The position numbers were made by a program, and so were the translations under genes. The notes under the pieces were generated by a model. It did no database searches. It was not told the origin of the DNA and was given only the letters and a program-made list of their open reading frames with translations. A stretch of 39,413 nt of DNA, taken from positions 1-39,413 of the forward strand of contig CAJYLT010000066.1 of the NCBI GenBank assembly GCA_913775795.1, written 5' to 3'. Position 1 is the stretch's first letter. Each line of letters begins with the position of its first letter. The stretch is from an uncultured Sphingomonas sp. (GTDB lineage: Bacteria; Pseudomonadota; Alphaproteobacteria; Sphingomonadales; Sphingomonadaceae). This document shows, piece after piece, positions 8,703 through 16,062 of this stretch.

Positions 8703-9479
8703 TCAGTCGGGCATGTCACCCGTCGCACGCGATTGCGGCGGGGCGGGTTCCGGCGCGCGATCGATGCGGCAGGCGCGGATCGTCTCGGGCTTGGGGCGCT
8801 CGCCCTCGGCACGGAACGCGGCGACATAGCCGCCGGCGCTCGGCATCTCTTCCCGCCGGACGAGCTTGTAGCCGACCGCGGCGAACTCGCATTCGAGAAG
8901 CGCGGGCGGCGTCCCGTGGTTTTCGGTCGCACGGTTGGCATCCACGACCACGACCTCGCCGCCGGGCCGGAGCGACGGGCGCATCCGCCACAGGAACTCG
9001 TACGGCTCGGCGATCTCGTGGTACATGTGCACCATCAGGATCCGGTCGAAGCTGTTCTCGGGCAGCCGCGGATCCTCGGGCAGGCCCAGCCGCACGCTGA
9101 CATTGTCCAGACGCTCGCGCGCCACACGCTGGGCCAGGCCGTCGCGAACCTCCGGCACGATATCCTCGGCCAGCACGCGGCCGTCCTCACCCACCCGCGC
9201 GGCGAGGCGGATGGTGTAATATCCCTCGCCCGCGCCGATATCGGCGACGGTCATGCCGGGCTTGATGCCGGCCTTGTCCATCACCGACGCGCCTTCCTTG
9301 ACGCGGTCGCGCGCTTCCTCGGTCGACCAGCGGGCGGAGACGATCGTCGCGACGGGGCGGTCGGCGGCGGGGAAGCGGCCCTCGACCTTTTCCTCGGTCT
9401 TGTTCGTCGCGGGCGCCTTCACCGGCGCCTCGCACGCCGATGCCGCCAGCGCGAGCGCCGGTGCCAGCCATGTCAGCAT
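8703..9479 (-). CDS. Class I SAM-dependent methyltransferase with lipoprotein signal
   Basis: About 258 residues. From the ATG at 9479 the product begins MLTWLAPALALAASAC, a lipoprotein signal with the lipobox Cys at residue 16. Then comes a Rossmann methyltransferase: motif I VADIGAGEGYYT, a later FDRILMVHMYHEI and LRPGGEVVVVD. The family is common in sphingomonads as 'class I SAM-dependent methyltransferase', but the substrate is unknown. A TTG at 9500 overlapping the prfB stop would add seven residues; the ATG is preferred because it leaves a compact signal peptide and has a G-rich ribosome site. A SAM enzyme exported to the periplasm is odd, because SAM is cytoplasmic. Confidence 0.85.
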   Translation of the reverse strand: MLTWLAPALALAASACEAPVKAPATNKTEEKVEGRFPAADRPVATIVSARWSTEEARDRVKEGASVMDKAGIKPGMTVADIGAGEGYYTIRLAARVGEDGRVLAEDIVPEVRDGLAQRVARERLDNVSVRLGLPEDPRLPENSFDRILMVHMYHEIAEPYEFLWRMRPSLRPGGEVVVVDANRATENHGTPPALLECEFAAVGYKLVRREEMPSAGGYVAAFRAEGERPKPETIRACRIDRAPEPAPPQSRATGDMPD

Positions 9480-9496
9480 CGGCGCCCCCCGCTTCG

Positions 9497-10624
9497 TCAA
9501 TCGACGTCCTCCACCTCGACCTTTTCGCCGGTCACGCGCTGCGACAGCGCGGCGGCCATGAACGGGTCGAGCGCCCCGTCTAGCACGTCGGACGGCGCGG
9601 TCGAAGTCACGCCGGTGCGCAGATCCTTGACCAGCTGATAGGGCTGGAGGACGTAGGAGCGGATCTGGTGGCCCCAGCCGATCTCGGTCTTGGCCGAATA
9701 ATCGCTCATCGCCGCCGCCTCGCGCTTCTGAAGCTCGGCCTCGTAGAGGCGCGCGCGCAGCATCCCCATCGCGGTCGCGCGGTTCTTGTGCTGCGAACGG
9801 TCGTTCTGGCTGGCGACGATGATACCCGAGGGGACGTGGGTGATGCGCACCGCCGAGTCGGTGGTGTTGACGTGCTGCCCGCCCGCACCCGACGCGCGAT
9901 AGGTGTCGATCTTGAGGTCGCTTTCGTTGATCTCGATGTCGATCGAATCGTCGATCACCGGATAGACCCAGACGGACGAGAAGCTGGTGTGGCGACGCGC
10001 CGAGCTGTCATAGGGGCTGATGCGGACGAGGCGGTGCACGCCGCTTTCGGTCTTGGCATAGCCATAGGCGTTCTCGCCCTTGAGCAGCAGCGTCGCCGAC
10101 TTGATCCCCGCCTGATCGCCGGCATGATAGTCGACGATCTCGACCTTCATGCCCTTTCGCTCGGCCCAGCGCGCGTACATGCGCTGGAGCATCTCGGCCC
10201 AGTCCTGGCTCTCGGTGCCGCCGGCGCCGGCATGGACCTCAAGATAGGCATCGTTGGCATCGGCTTCGCCCGCCAAGAGCGCCTTGATCTTGTCCTCTTC
10301 GGCGCGCGCCGCGAGTGCCTTCAGGCCCGCGACGCCCTCCTCGGCCATCTCGGCATCGCCCTCGGCATCGGCCATGTCGATGAGCTCGGCGGTGTCGCTC
10401 AGTTCGCGCTCGATCGCCCGCGTCGCACCGATCGCGGTGTCGAGCCGCTGGCGCTCGCGCATCACCTCCTGCGCGGCACGCGGATTGTCCCACAAGGTCG
10501 GGTCCTCGACACGCGCATTGAGTTCGTCGAGCCGCCGGAGCGCACGATCCCAGTCGAGAAAGCGGCGAAGGAGCGCAAGCGCGTCGTTGATCTGGTCGGC
10601 ATATGCCTGCGCTTCGGCGCGCAT
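9497..10624 (-). CDS. prfB: Peptide chain release factor 2
   Basis: 375 residues. It has the release-factor domain with GGQ at residues 248-250, which triggers peptidyl-tRNA hydrolysis, and the stop-codon recognition loop at 203-205, here SPY instead of the SPF of E. coli RF2. It reads UGA and UAA. At the place where E. coli prfB has CTT-TGA and a +1 shift, this gene has CTC-GAC in frame (residues 23-24 of LRRFLDW) with no stop and no upstream AGGGGG, so the autoregulatory frameshift is absent. It is co-directional with PBP1A upstream and the methyltransferase downstream. Confidence 0.96.
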   Translation of the reverse strand: MRAEAQAYADQINDALALLRRFLDWDRALRRLDELNARVEDPTLWDNPRAAQEVMRERQRLDTAIGATRAIERELSDTAELIDMADAEGDAEMAEEGVAGLKALAARAEEDKIKALLAGEADANDAYLEVHAGAGGTESQDWAEMLQRMYARWAERKGMKVEIVDYHAGDQAGIKSATLLLKGENAYGYAKTESGVHRLVRISPYDSSARRHTSFSSVWVYPVIDDSIDIEINESDLKIDTYRASGAGGQHVNTTDSAVRITHVPSGIIVASQNDRSQHKNRATAMGMLRARLYEAELQKREAAAMSDYSAKTEIGWGHQIRSYVLQPYQLVKDLRTGVTSTAPSDVLDGALDPFMAAALSQRVTGEKVEVEDVD

Positions 10625-10680
10625 GGGAAACTCCAGTCGGGTCTAGGTGGGGGCCGGGACGGCGGCGGTATCGCGCCGCG

Positions 10681-13227
10681 TTAGTAAATCCCGCCCTCCC
10701 TTTGCAAGAAATCGCTGTCGGACGGGCGCTGCTGCACCTCGCGCCGCGCGGCGGCGGCGGCAGCCTTTGCCTTGGCGGCGGCCTCGGCCTTCGCCTGCGC
10801 CTCCGCCTCGCGGTTGCGGCGCTGGCGGGTGGGTTCGCTCTCCGGCTTGAACGCTTCCCAGATCACCGATGCCTTGGGGTCGTCGGTCGGCCAGGCGCCC
10901 GTCACGGGCCGGCCGGAGGCGCGGTCGATCCGCACCATCCGCGTCCCCGGCGGCGCGCGGAACGGCAGCACCTCCATCCCCTCCCAAGCCTTGGTCGCGA
11001 ACGCCTTGAAGATCGGCGCGGCGACGGTGCCGCCCTGCGCATAGCCGCCCAGGCTGCGCGGCTGGTCGTAGCCGAGATAGAGGCCGGCGATCATCTGCGG
11101 CGTGCCGCCGACGAACCACACGTCGGTGGGCCCGGTCGAGGTCCCCGTCTTGCCCATGATCGGCCGGCCGAGGTCACGCAGGATCGTCGCGGTGCCGCGC
11201 TGGATCACGCCCTCGGCCACATGCGTCATCTGATAGGCGCTCACCGCATCAACGACCTGGCGCGCGCGGATGCGCGGGCGCGGCATCGGCTTGCCGTCCC
11301 AGTCGGGCATGTTGCACCGTTCGCACGCGCGCCATCGCTCGGGCCAGATCACCTCGCCCTTGCGGTTCTGGACGAAGTCGATGACGCTCGGCGTCAACTG
11401 GCGCCCGTTGTTGGCGAGGATCGAATAGGCGTTGACCATCCGCATCACCGTCGTCTCGCCCGCGCCCAGCGCATAGGAAAGATAGGGCGCGTATTTCTGG
11501 TCGGTGATGCCGATGCGCTGCATCAGCCCCACGACCTTGTCCATGCCGGTGCGGTTCGCCGCCTGCACCGTCATCAGGTTGCGCGACTGTTCGAGGCCCC
11601 AGCGGATCGTATGCGGCCCCGCCCCGCGCGAATTGCCGAAGTTGCGGAAGCATTTCTGCCCCAGCCGCGCACCCTGATAGACGCAGAAGGGACCGTCGAC
11701 GATGATCGTCGCGGGGGTCATCCCCGCCTCGAACGCGGCGGCATAGACGATCGGCTTGATCGTCGAGCCGGGCTGGCGCATCGCCTGCGTCGCGCGGTTG
11801 AAGCTGTCGAGGCTGGCGTCGAACCCTCCCTGGAGCGCGAGGAGCCGGCCCGTCCGCGGATCCTCCACCACCATGCCGCCCGAGATCCGCGGAATGCTCC
11901 GAAGAACCCATTGCCCGCCCTCCGGCGCGACGGCGATCACGTCGCCCGCCTTCAGCGCGGCGAAGGCGGTGCCGCCCTTGCCGCGGACCGGCATCTGCGC
12001 GCCCCATCGCGGCATGGTGCCGGTGGTGCCGTCGGTAAAACCGATCTCGGCGCTGTCCGGCCCGCGCGACACCACGACACCGATGCGCCAGTCATCGAAG
12101 TCGATCGCCATGTTGCTGGCCAAGAGCGGCCCCTGCCAGCCATCGGCGATGTCCAGCGTCTTGATCGGCCCCGACCAGCCGCGCCCCGAATCGAAGCGGA
12201 GCAGCCCGCGGCGCAGTGCGTCGGTCGCGTCGGCCTGAATCTTCGGGTCGAGCGAGGTGCGCACCCAGAGGCCACCGTCATAGACGCTGTACGGCCCCTC
12301 GGCCGCCTTCTCGCCGAACCGGTCGATCAGCTGGCGGCGCACTTCCTCGACATAATAGCCGGCGTTCGACTGGAGCGTCGGCAGCTGGCGGTCGGATAGG
12401 CCCAGCGGTTCGCCACGCGCCGTCTGATACTGGGCGTTGTTGATGAAGCCGTTGCGCAGCATCTCCGACAACACCCAGTTGCGCCGTTCCAGCGCGCGAT
12501 CGGCATTCGCCGCGCGGCCATAGCTTTCGGGCGCCTTGGGCAGCGTCGCGAGGAACGCCATTTCCTGGAGCGCGAGCTGATCCACGTCCTTGTTGAAATA
12601 GGCGCGCGCCGCCGCCTGCACGCCGAACGCGCGGCGCCCCATCGGAATGCCGTTGAGATAGAGCTCGAGAATCTGCGGCTTGGTCAGCGCATCCTCGATC
12701 CTCCAGGCGAGGATCATCTCGCGCACCTTGCGCGAGGGCGAATATTCGTTGCCGATCAGCAGGTTCTTCGCCACCTGCTGGGTGATGGTCGAGCCGCCGC
12801 GGGCGCGCGCGCCGGTTCCCATCTTGCTGACATAATCGACCACCGCGCCGGCGAACCCCGGAAAGTCGACGCCGTGATGCTCGAAGAACGTCTTGTCCTC
12901 CGCCGCCAGAAACGCGCGGACGAGCAGCGGCGGAAATTCGGCATAGTCGAGCTCGACCCGCCGCTCGCGCGCATAGGTGTGAATGGGCGTGCCGTCGGCC
13001 GAGCGGATCGTCGTGGGCAGCGGCGGCTCATAGGCCTTGAGCGCATCGACGCTGGGCAGGTCGCGCGCGAACAGCGCCCAGCCGGCGACCATGCCGAGGC
13101 CCGCCAGCATCGCCAGCACGGCAAGCAGCCGGAACCACCAGCGCCGGCGCAACCGGGTGAACCACCCGCCCGCACCCTCGCCGCGCTGGAGCCTGAAATT
13201 GACCGAGTTCGCGTCCGCTTCCGCCAT
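10681..13227 (-). CDS. mrcA: Penicillin-binding protein 1A, bifunctional glycosyltransferase/transpeptidase
   Basis: 848 residues. A short cytoplasmic tail and one membrane helix (about 33-54) precede a GT51 domain with EDKTFFEHHGVD (catalytic Glu110) and GGSTITQQVAKN. An intervening OB-like region leads to the transpeptidase domain with the active Ser488 in GSTIKP, the SRN triad (EQSRNL) and GKTGTS. The C-terminus is a charged Ala/Lys/Arg coil (EAQAKAEAAAKAKAAAA). It polymerises lipid II and cross-links peptidoglycan at the inner membrane. It lies next to an amidase and prfB; only an esterase on the other strand separates it from the amidase. Confidence 0.96.
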   Translation of the reverse strand: MAEADANSVNFRLQRGEGAGGWFTRLRRRWWFRLLAVLAMLAGLGMVAGWALFARDLPSVDALKAYEPPLPTTIRSADGTPIHTYARERRVELDYAEFPPLLVRAFLAAEDKTFFEHHGVDFPGFAGAVVDYVSKMGTGARARGGSTITQQVAKNLLIGNEYSPSRKVREMILAWRIEDALTKPQILELYLNGIPMGRRAFGVQAAARAYFNKDVDQLALQEMAFLATLPKAPESYGRAANADRALERRNWVLSEMLRNGFINNAQYQTARGEPLGLSDRQLPTLQSNAGYYVEEVRRQLIDRFGEKAAEGPYSVYDGGLWVRTSLDPKIQADATDALRRGLLRFDSGRGWSGPIKTLDIADGWQGPLLASNMAIDFDDWRIGVVVSRGPDSAEIGFTDGTTGTMPRWGAQMPVRGKGGTAFAALKAGDVIAVAPEGGQWVLRSIPRISGGMVVEDPRTGRLLALQGGFDASLDSFNRATQAMRQPGSTIKPIVYAAAFEAGMTPATIIVDGPFCVYQGARLGQKCFRNFGNSRGAGPHTIRWGLEQSRNLMTVQAANRTGMDKVVGLMQRIGITDQKYAPYLSYALGAGETTVMRMVNAYSILANNGRQLTPSVIDFVQNRKGEVIWPERWRACERCNMPDWDGKPMPRPRIRARQVVDAVSAYQMTHVAEGVIQRGTATILRDLGRPIMGKTGTSTGPTDVWFVGGTPQMIAGLYLGYDQPRSLGGYAQGGTVAAPIFKAFATKAWEGMEVLPFRAPPGTRMVRIDRASGRPVTGAWPTDDPKASVIWEAFKPESEPTRQRRNREAEAQAKAEAAAKAKAAAAAARREVQQRPSDSDFLQREGGIY

Positions 13228-13331
13228 CAGGCGCGCGGTTTAGACGAGGTTGCGTCGGTTGGAAATGCCGCCGCGGCGAGTGGAGGGATGGAGACTTCTA
13301 CGCGGCGACGCACCAGCACTAAAGCGAGGCG

Positions 13332-14318
13332 ATGACCGAGAAAACGCGCGGCGTCGCCGTCGAGAACCGCCTCATTCCCTTCCCCGCATCGATCAGCGCG
13401 GAAGCCCGCTCGGCGATGGAGCGACTGGTCGACGATGCGGGCGTGCCGGTCAATTCGCGATACGCGATGCCTGCGCCCGACGATCATCCCGGCTGGACAG
13501 CGCTGAGGGCCGCGGCCGATGCGCAATATGCGGCGGCGGTCCGCAGCCTCGCCGGCACGTTGCGCGCACGGGCCGAGACGATCCGTATCGGCGAGACGCT
13601 CGTCCACGTCGCCAGCCCGGAGACGGGGCATCCGGACGAAGCTGCGTTTCTCGACTTCCACGGCGGGGCTCTGGTCTTCGGCGGCGGCGAGGCCTGCCTG
13701 GCGGGTGCGCGGATGCAGGCCGACCGGCACGGCATCGTCTGTTACGGCGTCGATTACCGGATGCCGCCCGAGCATCCCTATCCCGCCGCGCTCGACGACG
13801 CGATCGCGGCCTATCGCCACGCGCTCGAACGCCATGCCCCCGGCCGGATCGTCGTCGGCGGGCGTTCCGCGGGCGGGAACATCGCCGCCGCCATGCTGCT
13901 GCGCGCACGTCAGGAAGGGTTGCCGATGCCCGCCGGCCTCATCCTCCTGTCGCCGCAGGTGGATCTGACCGAAACGGGGGACAGCTTCGTCACCAACCGG
14001 CTGATCGACGTGGTGCTGCCGACCTCGCTCATGAACAACAATCGGCTCTATGCCGCCGGCGCCGATCTGGGGCATCCGCTCTTGTCACCGCTGTTTGGCG
14101 ACCTGACGGGCTTTCCGCCGACGCTATTGCAGACGGGCACGCGCGACCTGTTCCTGTCGAGTACCGTCCGGATGCACCGCGCATTGCGCCGCGCCGGCGT
14201 ACCCGCCGACCTGATCGTGTTCGAGGGGATGCCGCACGGCGGGTTCATGGGCGGCACGCCCGAGGATGCGGAGCTGGCGGAGGAAGTGCGCAGCTTCGTC
14301 GCGGGACGGCTCGCCTGA
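13332..14318 (+). CDS. Alpha/beta hydrolase, hormone-sensitive-lipase-like esterase
   Basis: 328 residues. The oxyanion motif HGG is at 110-112 (DFHGGALVFGGG), the nucleophile Ser179 in GGRSAGGN, and later TGTRDLF and MPHGGF supply the acid and histidine. This is the HSL (family IV) arrangement, acting on short-chain acyl esters. The substrate cannot be told. The ATG has AAGCGAGG just upstream. It is alone on plus between the convergent amidase (4 bases away) and PBP1A behind it, so it looks inserted into a wall-gene cluster. Confidence 0.88.
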   Translation: MTEKTRGVAVENRLIPFPASISAEARSAMERLVDDAGVPVNSRYAMPAPDDHPGWTALRAAADAQYAAAVRSLAGTLRARAETIRIGETLVHVASPETGHPDEAAFLDFHGGALVFGGGEACLAGARMQADRHGIVCYGVDYRMPPEHPYPAALDDAIAAYRHALERHAPGRIVVGGRSAGGNIAAAMLLRARQEGLPMPAGLILLSPQVDLTETGDSFVTNRLIDVVLPTSLMNNNRLYAAGADLGHPLLSPLFGDLTGFPPTLLQTGTRDLFLSSTVRMHRALRRAGVPADLIVFEGMPHGGFMGGTPEDAELAEEVRSFVAGRLA

Positions 14319-14322
14319 CGCT

Positions 14323-15594
14323 TTACCGCGATGCCATCCGCCGTGCGAAGTAGACCTCGGCCGCACGCGCGACGCTTTCGGCCACCTTTTTGCGCCCGTC
14401 CTTCGACCCCAGGAACTCGGCATCGCCAGCGTTCGAGATATAGCCCGTCTCGAACAGGATCGACGGCATGTCGGGTGCCTTGAGCACGACGAGGCTGGCC
14501 ATGCGGTGGAAATTGTCCTTGGTCGGCATCAGGGGCCTGGCCTCACGCCCCAGAAGCCGCGCGAAGCTCGCCGAGCGGTTCATCGTCTCGCGCTGCGCCA
14601 GGTCGATGAGGAGCGAGGAGATGTCGCTCGCCTGATCGCCGAGGTCGAGGCCGGCGATGATGTCCGCCTTGTTCTCGCGCGCCGCCAGCCGCGCGGCTTC
14701 CTTGTCGGAGGCGACTTCGGACAGCGTATAGGCGGTGGCGCCGGTCGCTTCGGGGTTGCCCGCGCTGTCGCAGTGGATCGAGATGAACAGATCGGCCTTC
14801 AGCCGCCGGGCGATGCCGTAGCGCTCCTGAAGGATCAGGAACCGGTCGTCCTCACGCGTGAGCGCCACGCGGACGCGGCCGCTGTCCAGCAGCCGCTCCT
14901 TGATCGCCAGCGCGGTCTTGAGCGTCACGTCCTTTTCGCGCAGCCCCGCCTCGTCGTTCAGCGCGCCGGGGTCCTTGCCGCCATGTCCCGCGTCGATCAC
15001 GACCAGCGGGCGACTGTCGTCCTCGCCATAGATGCGCGGCAGCGCCGGCGCGCGCTTCGCCGCGGGGACGGGCAGGCTGACGCGCGAGCCGACATTGGCG
15101 GGCGGCAGGGTCGGCCGGCGCGCCATCTCGAACCCGCCATCGAAGCCGGCGAGCGGCAGGCGCCCTTCCGCCGCGGCGCGCGCGAACCGTTGGTCGTCGA
15201 CGCGCTTCAGGACGAGCGTCAGCGTGCCGCTGGCGGCATCGAACCGCCCCTCGCGCACGATCGCCGGCCGGTCGAGATCGAAGACCAGCCGTGCGCCCCG
15301 CTCGGTCGCGCCCTGGCGCACGCGCGCCACCGGCCCGCCCGATACGACCCGCGCACCGGGCGCGACGCCTGCAATGTCGAGCGCGATGCGCCGCGGCGCG
15401 TCGAGGATGAAGGTCGAGGCGCCGGCAACGTTGCCGTCCAGCCGCACTACGATCGCCTCGTCGCTGACCCGCACCTCGGCCAGGTCGCCCGCCAGCGCGG
15501 GAACACCGCCCAGCCAGGCGGCGAGAAGCGCGAAGATCCACGTCACCCGCCTGCTATGGCGCGCCGCCCGCGCGGCGGTCCAGTCAAAACGCAT
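14323..15594 (-). CDS. amiC: N-acetylmuramoyl-L-alanine amidase, AMIN + amidase_3
   Basis: 423 residues. A signal-anchor or signal peptide (WIFALLAAWLGGVPALA) precedes an AMIN domain (about 45-145, LAEVRVSDEAIVVRLDG), which targets peptidoglycan at the septum. The catalytic amidase_3 domain has the zinc motif VVIDAGHGGKDPGA followed by EKDV, SIHCDS and FETGYISN. It cleaves the lactyl-amide bond between MurNAc and the stem peptide during cell separation. It is divergent from rne. Confidence 0.94.
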   Translation of the reverse strand: MRFDWTAARAARHSRRVTWIFALLAAWLGGVPALAGDLAEVRVSDEAIVVRLDGNVAGASTFILDAPRRIALDIAGVAPGARVVSGGPVARVRQGATERGARLVFDLDRPAIVREGRFDAASGTLTLVLKRVDDQRFARAAAEGRLPLAGFDGGFEMARRPTLPPANVGSRVSLPVPAAKRAPALPRIYGEDDSRPLVVIDAGHGGKDPGALNDEAGLREKDVTLKTALAIKERLLDSGRVRVALTREDDRFLILQERYGIARRLKADLFISIHCDSAGNPEATGATAYTLSEVASDKEAARLAARENKADIIAGLDLGDQASDISSLLIDLAQRETMNRSASFARLLGREARPLMPTKDNFHRMASLVVLKAPDMPSILFETGYISNAGDAEFLGSKDGRKKVAESVARAAEVYFARRMASR

Positions 15595-16062
15595 CGCCCT
15601 GTTAGCCCCTTTTCGTTGGCTTGAGGGTTAGCGATCACCCCTTGGAGTGAAGTGAAATGGCGCGGTTAACGCGTCGTTCGGCACGATTTTGCCGGCAGGG
15701 CGGCAGAAACGCGCCGGTTGATGCGCGCGCGACCGGGTGCTACGTCGCAGTTTACCGATACTGGCGCGTCGAGGTTTTGATGCACAGCCATGTCGGGACA
15801 TCCGCCCGATCCGGCGTGCTTCACGGGGTCGGACGCTCACAGGTTGACGCTGCAATGAGGCTTGTTTCCGTCCTTCGCCACCCCGCCGCCCCTTGGGGCC
15901 GGCGCGTGGCAGGGACGCTGCCGGGCGAACGCCCCGGCCGGCTCGTCGCAGCAGAGGCACTTCATCCACATCGAACGGCCCCCGACGCGATGCGCGCAGG
16001 GGCCAATCCATCGCATCGGCGCCCGGCCGGCCACGCGCCGCCGACGCCGCGGAGAGTTTTGA
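15595..16062. promoter_or_regulatory. Long leader of rne (468 bases without a gene)
   Basis: It lies between divergent amiC and rne, and no convincing coding frame is seen. Near the rne end lie three adjacent potential stem-loops: 15888-15899 (GCCCC/GGGGC), 15908-15922 (GGCAG/CTGCC) and 15921-15937 (CCGGGCG with a bulged partner). A weak promoter-like pair TTGATG (15718) and TACGTC (15741) has 17-base spacing. E. coli rne has a structured leader used for autoregulation; a similar role here is inference. Confidence 0.5.
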
